Positions 11,941 to 22,334 of a stretch of 64,000 nt of DNA are shown here, piece by piece. The stretch comes from Echinarachnius parma (lineage: Eukaryota > Echinodermata > Echinoidea > Clypeasteroida > Echinarachniidae). How positions within the stretch are numbered: position 1 is the first letter of the stretch; each line of letters opens with the position of its first letter. The notes under the pieces were generated by a model. The model ran no database searches. It saw only the letters and a list, made by a program, of their open reading frames with translations, and had not been told where the DNA came from. The position numbers and the translations under genes were made by a program. The stretch is from NCBI GenBank assembly GCA_037951105.1, contig JBAMJV010007464.1:1-64000 (forward strand). Reading direction: 5' to 3'.

Positions 11941-13611
11941 AATATGAGGCAGTGTAAGTTCGACTATTTAGCAGGCGCGAGACATAAAAACGTACACACT
12001 TATGAAAATTATATCAACGATACCCGTTTCTTGTTCATATTCAAACATTTAATAGATGATATGTATGATTTTGAATTGCATATCTCTAATTTGACGGTAC
12101 ATGATTCAGGAAAGTATACATGCCATTTTCAAAATGAATCAAATACAGCCGGTCCTATAACATCACATATAGTGAATGTAACATATTGTAGCTGTTCATC
12201 AGTAAAACCAAACATCACGTGTGAGATCACAAATTTCTTCACGAACCTCGCGGTCTACCTGTGTCTGTTGACATTGAACATCTAGAATATGATGCGACAA
12301 TCATTGGCAATAGCTTCACAGTTCCTCATTCGCCCAAAACTATATATGTTCGTAACATGATGGAACCCGTCATTCGAATAACCTCAAGTCCCTCGATGCC
12401 CAAGCTGATAAATATTATTTGTGGGTTGCCTACCATCCAAACCACTACAGTGGGATTTACCACTGAATGGAAGGGCACGTCGCATCTTGATACGTCAACA
12501 CAAACGCAGATTTCCCCTACAAAGTCGGAGTTGCTTACTTCCACGACGCTACTTAGTCCATCAGAAACTACTAGACAAATAACAAGTAAATCAAATGCTA
12601 GATACACTCCATCGCAATCGTTTAAAGACGATAAACATTCAACAGATGCAACAAATATCCCCACAACAATAACCACTACTACTATTACCACTACTAAGTC
12701 TTCAAGATAAAATATAAAGAAAGTAACAACATCAGCGACGACAACAGAAGTGACAGCAACAGGTACATCAATGACGACGAACAGACCAAAATCAACTACT
12801 GCAACGAAACAGTCAACAGTTACCGAATTGAGTAAAACAAAAGCGCATAACCTAGGAGCTTCCACGACAGTTGCTTCAACTTCTCTTATTGAACAATTAT
12901 CTACGAAAAGTACAATATGAACATTAAAAGCACAGGCAACTACATTCCAATCACATCCGACCTCTCCGTATAAAACGTCTGAAACCACAGACGAGACAAC
13001 GTCATTGGTGTCAACTCGTTACTCAGCAACGACGATGAATTGGCTTTCGGAGGAATCCGAAATATCTGAAGTAGAACACACGACAAAAAGTTCGCCGACG
13101 GAAAGCACAAATGGAAAAGGATCCTCACTGAAACTGGTAGCTACTGTTGCTTCAATACTTTTAAGAATTCTGGTAGCAATGGCCGTACTTCTGTCCTTTG
13201 TTTTGTATTGGAAACGACACGGAGAGGCAAGGAAAAATAACTCTCAAAACAAGGAGAGGGAAATTACACATCCCTCGCCCAGTACCACCATACCTAACGT
13301 GACCGTCCAGGCAGGTGCAGCAAGTCATGCTCGCCTCACCAAGGTAGTCGATGCAGAACAGAGACATTTGGATGCAGATAACCAACAGACTGGTCACCAA
13401 TTGAAATTGAGCAATGCAGTGTCCGGTGCCGTACCAATAAAATATCTCGAAGGACCGTCAACATCTGGTGATGTTGTTCTCTTAGTTCCTGAAGACGAAC
13501 CCTGCGGACCACGACTATGAGTACGTTCATTTGCCGATGAAAAATCCTGGAAAGAAAATCAGAAGGAAAGAAATGCATCTGTATGACATCCCAGATACAT
13601 ACAGAGAATGA
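11941..13611 (+). pseudogene. Ig-type receptor copy 1: rest of Ig domain, mucin-like stalk, membrane span, tail
   Basis: The second half of the Ig domain contains the hallmark ISNLTVHDSGKYTCHF (D-x-G-x-Y-x-C). A second extracellular module follows (CSCSSVKPNITCEI ... EYDATIIGNSFTV ... VIRITSSPSMPKL), aligned to receptor copy 2. A Ser/Thr-rich stalk of about 200 residues suits heavy O-glycosylation. Then come one membrane span (about 13140-13205, ILLRILVAMAVLLSFVLYW), a basic stop-transfer and a cytoplasmic tail. Breaks: a frameshift near 12240, in-frame stops at about 12708 and 12918 with the frame continuing after each, and a frame change near 13508. In the shifted frame the tail ends with DHDYEYVHLPM and LYDIPDTYRE. 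These resemble phosphotyrosine docking sites; YDIP fits the YDxP form bound by Crk-type SH2 domains. Confidence 0.7.
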
Positions 13612-13919
13612 AATATTGTTTTTGGTCTTTCTGAGCCTGCGCTGGGATTTAAATCCATTTGAAACTACACTTTTGAACGATTTCTATCTGAGAATGATTC
13701 TCCTCCATGCAGGTGCCCGAATAATTGTGAAATTCCGATTTCATGTTGTATTTCTCAAATGGCCCCCATAGAAAATTGTTGAGGCCAAGACCAAGACCGG
13801 TCAACATTTTTCGAGGTCAAAACCGAGACCATTTGTTGAGAACCCTGTAAGCAGAGGATTGGGGGTGGGGGGGGGGGGGGGGGCAGTTCGTAGAAAAATT
13901 TCGAAGCCGAGGCTGAGTA

Positions 13920-14175
13920 CATTTAACAGTTTTTGAAAAAAATAAGCATTTTTTTAAAGGTTGGTTTGAAATTATTGAATTATTGTGGGTCCCACATGGC
14001 CACAATTAGAAATGGTTATATTTATGGATATTTCAGCCGTCTCTGAACCGATTTTGATCAAATAAAGTTTATTCTGACATTGAAATTACATGTTCTTTCA
14101 TATTTGACACTCGGTTTGTCATTACCTCGCACACAAATTATTTCGTGCAGCGCCCTCTATACCAAACTATCCCTT
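13920..14175. mobile_element. Partial MITE, family B (GCGCCCTCT type)
   Basis: Aligned with 17550-17825: GATATTTCAGCCGTCTCTGA, ACCGATTTTGATCAAA and AGCGCCCTCTATACCAAACT are shared. The left half is missing or replaced by a G-rich tract at 13861-13883. Confidence 0.65.
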
Positions 14176-14204
14176 GTAGACTCGCACAAACGGAGGTATT
14201 TCTA

Positions 14205-14480
14205 TTTCTGTTTCGACTGTGGAGTGGCCTGTCATTAATGTATTGATCATATTTCATTCATTTTCATATCAGTAAGTTTTAGAATGGACTAACAGTCTCA
14301 AGTACATGTGCCTTTGTAGTCCAGATTCTTGACTAGAATTTGATCGAGAGAGGGCGTAACATGTATCAGCGAAATGATATAAACAAAAGTATGTTATGTC
14401 ACAAAATTCTGTAACAAGATATATATTTAAACCGTCTCGGTTGCATGCCATGTAAAGCTATTGAGATTTGTTCACAGCTA
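14205..14480 (+). repeat. 5'-flank module of the Ig-receptor array, copy 2
   Basis: It matches 17040-17130 and 17850-17935 (GTTTCGACTGTGGAGTGGCC, ACCGTCTCGGTTGCATGCCA, TGTAAAGCTATTGAGATTT). No Ig coding sequence follows, so this is a remnant of a lost or deleted array member. Confidence 0.55.
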
Positions 14481-14544
14481 GTAAGCCGATGGTAGTGAGA
14501 AGATTGAAAGGTTAAAAATAGGTTGGCATATTGATAATATAAAT

Positions 14545-14770
14545 ATTTAATTTTCGTTTCGAAAATGGAGAGGCCCTTTATAGATAAGATATCATATTTT
14601 ATTCAATGACAATACGGATGCATGACGAGTATGAGTTTCAGAATCGATCGATCGATTAGAGTATGTGAGCTTCTGTGATCATGGTAATATATAAGCTTTT
14701 CATACATGAACAAACGAGTCAAACGAAGACGTACTTTCATTAGGTCCATGCTGAAAGATTAATCTGTACT
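14545..14770 (+). repeat. 5'-flank module of the Ig-receptor array, copy 3
   Basis: It contains TTTCAGAATCGATCGATCGA, AGAGTATGTGAGC and AATATATAAGCTTTTCATAC, matching both sides of the mariner-type MITE in copy 1 (1675-1712 and 2196-2260). It therefore preserves the uninterrupted ancestral sequence. No receptor coding sequence follows. Confidence 0.6.
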
Positions 14771-14831
14771 ATGGCTATTGTAAATTTTAAATATTGAACT
14801 GATTATTATTGACAATAAATCAATTTCTTTT

Positions 14832-14868
14832 CATCATTTCATTTCATTTCATTTCATTTCATTTCGAC
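14832..14868 (+). repeat. (CATTT)n microsatellite
   Basis: Five or more copies of CATTT follow an AATAAATCAATTTC-type tail, probably the remnant of a retroposon 3' end. Confidence 0.7.
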
Positions 14869-14869
14869 A

Positions 14870-15289
14870 CGGGTCTTGTCAAACATGTTGAGTTATTCTT
14901 AATCAAAAGTATATTTTCACACCTGGTATTTCACATGCATCCACGGTTTACTTGATCGCTGTCAACATGCACTACGTTAGCCAAATTTGTTTTATTTATT
15001 AATCGTTGATACTTATGTTAGTTATAAACATGAAAAACAAATTTGTGAAATGTATACAATTTTGCATATATGTCACACCCTTCCATAACGAACACTCAAA
15101 TGTATCCAATTATATATAATAATAATAATACAGATTGCAGTACACGAACATTTATATTATGCAATTTATCTTTTAAATTGATTCTCATACAATCAGTAAT
15201 AACTCGATATTCTTCAAATCAAAACATGTCACATACAAATCTCCTCTGCAATATGAAACCTAATTCTAGTAATATTTTGTAATCTTTTA
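14870..15289. other. AT-rich spacer, nothing recognised
   Basis: No coding potential, MITE ends or tandem structure was recognised in this stretch. Confidence 0.5.
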
Positions 15290-15640
15290 AAATATGTTTA
15301 GAACTGTAACGGCTATTACAAACTTCGCTGTATTAGTATTATCTATAGAAGCATGTAACTGATTTTTTTTTTATACGGACTCCCTTTTGAATTCGTTATA
15401 AATGTATTTTTAATTGAAGTGTTCAGATTTCAAAAATCTCCATGGAATGATTTCAACTGTACACAGTGCAATGAGTTAGCAAATGCCACCTTCCATTTTC
15501 GCTCATTGTTTGTTGATGTGATATTCATTGCCATGGAATTTAGCACTTCACTCAGTGGACATACAACACCCTTCTAACACACATTATTTGTATATACACC
15601 CTTCGCCAGTTTGTTCACATGTCAACCAAGTAATTTAATT
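15290..15640. mobile_element. MITE family A, diverged copy
   Basis: It shares GTGCAATGAGTTAGCAAATG, CATTTTCGCTCATTG and CAGTGGACATACAAC with the better copies at 34656, 61958 and 63483. Ends are worn. At 15646-15705 a short inverted repeat of AAGTATCAACAT follows. Confidence 0.55.
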
Positions 15641-16649
15641 ATCAATTAAAGTATCAACAAGTATCAACATTTAAGGGATCTAATTTAGATGTTGATACTT
15701 ATTGATACTTTAATAATTGTGTTAGATATTAACATGAACTCATTTATGAATCTATATAATTGCAGTGACACTTTTTGATGATATTATGCTGATAATGAAA
15801 TCAGTTTCTAAAGCTTCTTTTTAATTAGCAATGCACGGTTATATGATACTATGCTAACCGAATAACCTTTTCAAGATAAATAGTGCAATTTCTTTCTTTT
15901 TTCTTCAAATTATGTTGAAATTTATTTACCAATGGGAATGGTAAGAGTAAATAAATATATAATACATGATATAAACAAGAGAATATTCAGTGGGAATTAA
16001 TCATTCAGCATTCAATTATCAGGAACATGATATTCTACACCACACCATGACCAGTCATATGCTATAAAAGGAGGCACGTACATAAATTATGAGCAGTCTG
16101 GGTACATGTTTGGTTAATAGGAGTTTCTCAACATTTTCCATGGGAACTTTCAATGCATCTGCATCTCTAAAAGGTCAAACAGCGACAGACATTCATGTAA
16201 AACTTAAAGTGAAAAGGGGGGAGGAAAATGACGATGTAGGGAAAATGCAAACGATCGAATACGGAGCAAAGAAATATACCTAATTAAGGTTATTCCGGCA
16301 GTTGGTAAATTTATCCTATAAAAGGTGTAAAAGACAACTCTTGCTAAATACTTTCTGATAACATCATCCTCTTTATCCTCACTCCATGCACTCCGTGGAA
16401 AATATAGATCGGTCTTCTCTAAAAAGTTGTGTGGACAATACAACAAGCGAACTACAAGCGATATACGAACTCAATGCATATTACATAATCTAGGAACACC
16501 GGGTAAATATCCCAATCTGAGTCAACACTGTCATTGTCATCAGTATTTCGAAACTTGCATTACTAGCAAACAATGGAAAACATATTTGAAATATTTATAC
16601 AGTTATTAATAAATATCACATATTTCCTAAACGAAAAAGGAAAATATTA

Positions 16650-17007
16650 AAAGGATCTAGTTATATTGTCAACATTCTCAAAACCTACTTAGAACTAGCG
16701 GTTCTTACATACTGTACCTCATTGTATTCGTATAACCAATAGAAGTATGAACAGCTTTTGTTTTTCAGCATGAAGAGATGTATGATATAAGTGGTCAGAT
16801 TTATAATTATCTACTGGATAATTATACGAAGTCCGTGCAATGAGTTAGCGAATATCACTTTGCATACTAGGTCATGTAACATTCGTTTACCATGGAATTT
16901 TCACCCGTAACTTGAGAGAGGGCATATCAGATCACAGAAATACACATTTGAACAACCATTTGCCAGTTTCTGCACAATTTCAACAAAGTTATTGGATCCC
17001 TTTGAAA
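16650..17007. mobile_element. MITE family A copy
   Basis: One end reads TTGTCAACATTCTCAAAACC and the other CAACAAAGTTATTGGATCCC. The interior has GTGCAATGAGTTAGCGAATA. It is non-coding and about 360 bp long. Confidence 0.6.
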
Positions 17008-17009
17008 TT

Positions 17010-17140
17010 AATTAGACTCGCACAAGTGGGGTATTTCCATTTCTGTTTCGACTGTAGAGTGGCATGTCATTAATTTATTAATCATATTTCATTCATTTAT
17101 ATAAGTGAGTTTCAGAATCGATCGATTATCAGTCGTAAGT
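17010..17140 (+). repeat. 5'-flank module of the Ig-receptor array, copy 4
   Basis: CTCGCACAAGTGGGGTATTT, TTCTGTTTCGACTGTAGAGT and TTTCAGAATCGATCGAT match the other modules. A family B MITE (17274-17825) separates it from the ACCGTCTCGGTTGCATGTCA block at 17893 that leads into receptor copy 2. Confidence 0.6.
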
Positions 17141-17273
17141 ACATAAGCCTGTATAGTCAAGATTCTTGACTATCACTTGATATACAGTATCCCCCCAATA
17201 CTATCACGCAAGCCAAACTGATGTGCCATGCCCGAGAGGGGGCGTAACATATATCATCGAAACTTAAAGGGAT

Positions 17274-17825
17274 AGTTGAGTTCTGGTAAGGAGAGTACAG
17301 TTTTAGTGAAACTGAATTTTAGTTACCAAAACCTGCATCATTACATTACAAACTAATAGTTATAACTAGAAAGGAACACAAAATTACAAATGACGTAGTA
17401 AAGATCATGTTATCATTAAAAAAGAGCCGTTAAAACGTAAGAGGGCGCTCTCTAAACACTCATCGGTTTCAACCATTTTGAATAAAATATTGTGCATGTG
17501 ATGCTTTGTTGAAATAGTGATTAGATAGAGAAATAACCAACAACTGTTTGAATAACTATTTTGTAACTTTTTGAAAAGAGGAAGCATTTTTTGAATTTTT
17601 AACGGCTGGTTCAAAATTCTCTAATAAACCCGGGGCCCCGGGTCTATTACAAATTGTTATATTTATGGATATTTCAGCCGTTTCTGAACCGATTTTGATC
17701 AAACAAAGATGATTTTATTGTTTAAATATTATGCTCTTTCAAATTTTACACTCAGTTTTTCATTACCTCACAAACCAATTAAGTAGTCTAGCGCCCTCTC
17801 TACCGAAACTCAACTTTCCCTTTAA
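17274..17825. mobile_element. MITE family B (TTAAAGGGATAGT ends)
   Basis: A 552 bp element bounded by TTAA with ends TTAAAGGGATAGTTGAG and CAACTTTCCCTTTAA. Inside, AAGAGGGCGCTCTC and AGCGCCCTCTCTACC form an inner inverted repeat. Related copies are at 13920-14175, 40073-40321 and 48313-48820. It has no ORF of note. Confidence 0.75.
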
Positions 17826-17925
17826 ATTATATATTATCTAAACAAAAGTATTTTATGTCAGAACATTCTTCAACAAAATATTATATACTTTAACCGTCTC
17901 GGTTGCATGTCATGTAAAAGCTATT

Positions 17926-19511
17926 GAGATTTATTATACAGACGTATAAATGTATACGTGAAACGGATAACATACCCCAAATAATAGTATCATTTCAAGT
18001 TAGTGTAATAAACTGTAGCTGTTCAGTAAATCAATCAAACATTGCTTGTCATATACCGAATTTTCCAGAAGCCGAATATAAAGGTCCTCTAATTGTTGAT
18101 ATTCAAGATCATGAATACAATGCATCAATCATCGGAAATAGCTTGACAGTCGACCTTTCACCCGAAAATATACATGTTCCTAACATGATGAAACCCGTTA
18201 TTCGAATTACCTCGAGTCCTTCGATACCTGCGCTGAGAAATATTACATGTGGGATGCCTACCATCCAAACCACTAGAGTGTGATTTACCACTGAATGGAA
18301 GGGCACAGATGCAGCAATGACGAAGGAATACAGGGAAAATGCAGGCTGCATAAACAGTAACACCAATACCACCAAGAGAGGCATCTCCATCGAAATCAGC
18401 AGTTTTCATGACAACGAAGACATATGAATCAGAAACCCTTAGCTGGGAAGCATCTTCGAGAGGGTCCATGGTTGAATCAACTTCTCTTGGCATATCATCT
18501 ACACAACCATCAATAACAAACACAAAAACAACAGTAAATTTATTTCCGACCACTTCGTCTCAAATGTCTGAAACCACAAACAAGATAACCTCACTTGTGT
18601 CAACTCCTTACTCAAAATCGTCTCAGGAGGAATCAGAATCATCCAAACCTGAACACACAAAGAAATGTTCGACACCAGGAAGCACACATTTAAAGGCATA
18701 TATGCGTGGGTTATAAAGGGTAGTCAGCAAATTCCAACTCGACTCTACCGTAATCTCTCGAGGTAAACTCACGATATGTCTTGGATCGATCGAAGAGAGG
18801 TGCTTCGAAATATCTGAACAAAGGCCTTCTTATGAAATTGCATGCAGCAAACACATTTCTCACGCTGTCACCTAGGCATCAAATGGCGGCACTTTGAAGT
18901 CGGTTGCGGTTAAGCGTGTTACGTGATATTTTCGCTCGTAAACATCTCTGATGGATCTCCATTCGACTAGTACAAACATTCCGAACGCGACTATTTTTTA
19001 TGCATTTTTGACTCCGGTATTCGGAAGTGGGACAGTTTGCGATCGCTACTTATAACTGAGCCAATGGGGATTACGTACCGTGCGTAAAAGTGCGCAAGAT
19101 GGATCCACGCGTCTAATAACCCACGCATATATGCCTTTAAATGAATCCTTGTCAGTTAAACTGGTAGGCATTGTTGTTTCAGTACAAATAAGAATCCTGG
19201 CAGCATGCGCTGTAGTTTTGTCTTTTGTTATGTACGTGTATATGATCCGGTGCAGAGAAGCAAAGAATAACAATTATCTACGAAGGAAAAGAGAAACGAG
19301 ACATCCCCCGTCCAGTACCACCATACCAAACTTGACCCTCCAGCCAAGTTTAGCAAGCCATACGCACGTCATCAAGATAGACGACGCAGAGCACAGGTAT
19401 TTGGATGCAAATAACCAGCAGACTGGTTACCAAACGAAATTAAGCGATACAGTGACTGGTGCCATGCCAATGAAAAATCTCGAAGGTCCTTCAACATCTG
19501 TACACATGTAG
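17926..19511 (+). pseudogene. Ig-type receptor copy 2, partial and interrupted
   Basis: The end of an Ig domain (TYKC) is followed by the second module (CSCSVNQSNIACHIPNFP ... EYNASIIGNSLTV ... VIRITSSPSIPAL), matching copy 1. An in-frame TGA lies at about 18281, then a frame change into a Ser/Thr-rich stalk (to about 18690). A 447 bp MITE insertion is followed by a membrane span (about 19170-19245, ILAACAVVLSFVMYVYMI) and a tail that parallels copy 1 (DAEHRYLDANNQQTGYQ, NLEGPSTS). The tail stops after VHM and lacks the YEYV/YDIP segment of copy 1. No signal peptide or first Ig half is seen upstream. It is a pseudogene or a strongly altered paralogue. Confidence 0.65.
18694..19136. mobile_element. 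TTAA-flanked MITE inserted in receptor copy 2
   Basis: A 443 bp element lies between TTAA copies (18690-18693, 19137-19140) with perfect 21 bp inverted ends beginning AGGCATATATGCGTGGG. A TTAA duplication is typical of piggyBac-type insertion. The element plus one TTAA is 447 bp, a multiple of three, so the reading frame is the same on both sides. Host sequence on the two sides (GSTHL, then NESLSVKLV) aligns with copy 1 (ESTNGKGSSLKLV). Confidence 0.85.
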
Positions 19512-19714
19512 ACACCGCTGATTTAATTTAATTGTTGACAATCATTGACTTGTTGATTTATTGCAAAATTCGCGTGACTAGTTAACAAAAGTAGACCAAA
19601 CTTGAAAAGTACACACAACTTGACGTTGATATCACAACCTTCTTGAAGGTAAACATTTTACATAATTGACGTCCTTATAACGTGCTTGCATGTTGACGGC
19701 TTAATATTTAATTG

Positions 19715-19930
19715 ACCGTTTTGACTATGGAGAGGCTTGTCATTAAAAAATAAATCACACATTATCTGCAGGTGGATTTCAGAATATATCGATCTACATG
19801 AGTAATTGGGTAAGTGCAGGGGCGTAGACAACGGGGGGGGGGGGGGGGGGGGGGGGATGAGGGGGATGCATCCCCCCCACCTCACAAGGTGGGGGGGATG
19901 ACATGTACAATCATCCCCCCCAGGTTTTAG
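19715..19930 (+). repeat. 5'-flank module copy 5, followed by poly-G hAT-like MITE end
   Basis: CGTTTTGACTATGGAGAGGC and GGATTTCAGAATATATCGAT match the earlier modules, so another array member once started here. Next comes CAGGGGCGTAGACAACG and a G run of about 24, the left end of a CAGGGGCG-type MITE, with an inner hairpin CCCCCCACCT/AGGTGGGGGG. Confidence 0.55.
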
Positions 19931-20189
19931 GGAAGTATATTTTTGTTTTGTGTGTAGCTGTATACGAGTGGGAAAGAAAACATAAGTTGTATGAGCTAAG
20001 GACTTGTTAATTCTAACGTTAAAAAGGTAATTTATACATCAACTTTCAATTTTTGCTGCGCGCTTCGCGCGCGAACAGATTATCTCAGTTTGTTGTGTAA
20101 CTTGCGTATGGTCAGGGGTGAGTATTTCGTTCTGTATACCGGGCCACGTAGTTCCAGTGTAGGCTGGCGTTGCTCTGGCTCCCTGTGTG

Positions 20190-20985
20190 ACGTGCACCAA
20201 ATTGCACTATTTCAAGTATATATATATATATATATATATAAATGCAAAATCTTCTTCCGTGGGAGGGGGATACCCCCTCCCAAACCCTCCCTATTTGGCC
20301 CTGCCCCAGCCCTCGGTAGCTTCGCCCCTCGGGACTCATTCTTGGCAATAGGCTAAGTTGTTGGATCAAATAATGTGGCATATGGTGATGTTGGAACTGT
20401 GTATGATGCTAAATATAAATACAATATTTGTGTTGGGGTGCATATGTATCAAATATTTGTTTTCTTCGTGAAAATATGTTTAAAATTTCTGGTCGATCAA
20501 ATCATGACACGCTTTCCCACATACAGTCAATGAATTTCCTATCTAGGTAAGCACCAGAATGCACAATTTCAAGTCCAAAAATGCAAAATCTCCCTAGCGT
20601 GGGAGGGGGACACCCCCCTCCCACACACTCCCCCCGCTCAGTCACTTCGCTCCCTGTATTGAGGTGCATATTTATTAGTGTGTCAATTATTTGTTTTATC
20701 GTGACAATATTTTTAAAATTTCTGGTCGATCAAATCATAACACGCTTTCCCAGATACAGTTAATCTAAAGCCCGAATTTCCTATCTAGGTATGCACCAGA
20801 TTGCACAATTTCAAGTCCAAAAATGCAAAAGCTCCCTACCGTGGGAGGGGGGACACCCCCTCCCACACCCTCCCCCCGCTCAGTCACTTCGGTCCCTCGG
20901 GCTTGGTCGCTTCGCTCCCTCGCAATGTCTCACTCTCACATCTGGCTCAAAGTTGGCAGCACTGTGAGTGTGGTTGGGCATGAGC
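20190..20985 (+). repeat. Interspersed GC-rich repeat, three direct copies
   Basis: Copies near 20190-20350, 20550-20670 and 20790-20950 share GCACCAGATTGCACAATTTC, AAGTCCAAAAATGCAAAA, GTGGGAGGGGGACACCCCCT and CGCTCAGTCACTTCGCTCCC. A fourth copy is at 21570-21690. Between the first three lie related AT-rich segments (TTCTGGTCGATCAAATCAT). The unit is a few hundred bases and non-coding. A GCGCGCTTCGCGCGC palindrome stands at 20058. Confidence 0.7.
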
Positions 20986-20995
20986 CCCTATATAC

Positions 20996-22123
20996 CAGGG
21001 GCGTCGATCCTGGGGGGGGGGGGGGGGGTGGGGGGGGGGGGCAGGGGGGCGGTCGCCCCCCCAATGAAAATATTGGGGGGGGGGGCGAACATATCATTTC
21101 GCCCCCCCAATAGTTCCGAAAATGAGGAAGAAAAAAAATCGAGTGATATAATGCCAAAGAGGGGAAAGACACATTTATCAATAATTAATCTTCAAAATAG
21201 CCGTTTTTTAGTTTGAAAAGGACTATAAATCTCTTTTTTTGCCGCGCGCTTCGCATTCATATTGCAAGTTTCATTTTGGTTGCGGGAACTCACCTTTGGA
21301 AATGTGTTGGGCAGTGTAATTTCTCAAACGCACACCTCAAACGAAGTTTATTAAACCCTCATCTATAGATAGCACACCGTCACAGAAAATAAAATAATCT
21401 GAAATATATCCTTCAGTCAATTCGGTCCATATGCGCTGAACGCAAATCAAATTGGAATATCATGTCCCCCCACATTTGAAAGTGGAGGAGATTGTCCCCT
21501 TCCTTTGTCATTATGTATGTTTGGTTCCATACTTATATAGCCTACTTCATATTACGTGAAATTTCTGTCTCAGGTGTGCACCAAATCGCACAATTTCACG
21601 CCCAAAAATACAAAAGCTCCCTACTGTGGGAGGGGGACACATCCTCCCCCGCTCGGTCGCTTCGCTTTCTCGCAATGTCTCCCCTCCACTTTTGAGAAGT
21701 TGTTGACGCCCTTGCTTAGTTTTATGGGAGCCCAATGCCCTATACTATATCGACGGCTCTATAGTATACAGGATCACGTGGATCCATCTCATGCAAGGCT
21801 CAATCTTTTCCTCGCTATGCCCTTTAAAAATACGTTACGAGTACTATTTTATACAATGTTAACACCCATGATAGGAGTTGCAAATGTCTGAAATCTAAAA
21901 GCTTCCGGGGGCTCCGCCCCCTGGACCCCCATGGACCCCCATTATTGTCCCCAAATGTGGGTGCCCCCCAAAGTCAGGTCTTCGAGCCATCAAGACACTT
22001 TCAATGAGCGCATAATAAACCTTCCGGGCATGCCAATGTGGGGGGGCTTTTAGCTCTCAGTGGTCACTCTGGAAAATGTTCAAATTTCGCCCCCCCAATC
22101 GCAAAAACGGATCGACGCCCCTG
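20996..22123. mobile_element. hAT-type non-autonomous element with 8 bp target duplication
   Basis: Ends CAGGGGCGTCGATCC and GGATCGACGCCCCTG are perfect 15 bp inverted repeats. The flanks are a perfect direct repeat CTATATAC (20988-20995 and 22124-22131). An 8 bp duplication and CAGGG ends are hallmarks of hAT elements. G and C runs lie just inside both ends. The 1.1 kb interior contains another copy of the GC-rich repeat (21570-21690) and no transposase. Confidence 0.85.
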
Positions 22124-22195
22124 CTATATACACACATAAAATCCTGAGCCCCCTTAGGTTTTGCCCCCCCCCGAATCCCAAACTGCTTTCGGCCT

Positions 22196-22197
<2 letters not shown>

Positions 22198-22232
<35 letters not shown>
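22198..22232 (+). repeat. Poly-C tract
   Basis: About 34 consecutive C bases, one of the longest homopolymers in the window. It is probably the G/C run of a hAT-like MITE whose right end, CTACGCCACTG, lies at 22323-22333. Confidence 0.8.
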
Positions 22233-22334
22233 ACATGAGAGGACTTTCAAGCAATTGTCTTGTCGAAAAATTGGTCTTGGTCCGGTGAACGGCAAATCAT
22301 CCCCCCCAGGTGTAAGAACCTGTCTACGCCACTG

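Noticed and set aside
12326-12988. 220-residue minus-strand open frame
   Set aside because: It is antisense to the Thr-rich stalk of receptor copy 1; low-complexity ACN codons leave the other strand open.
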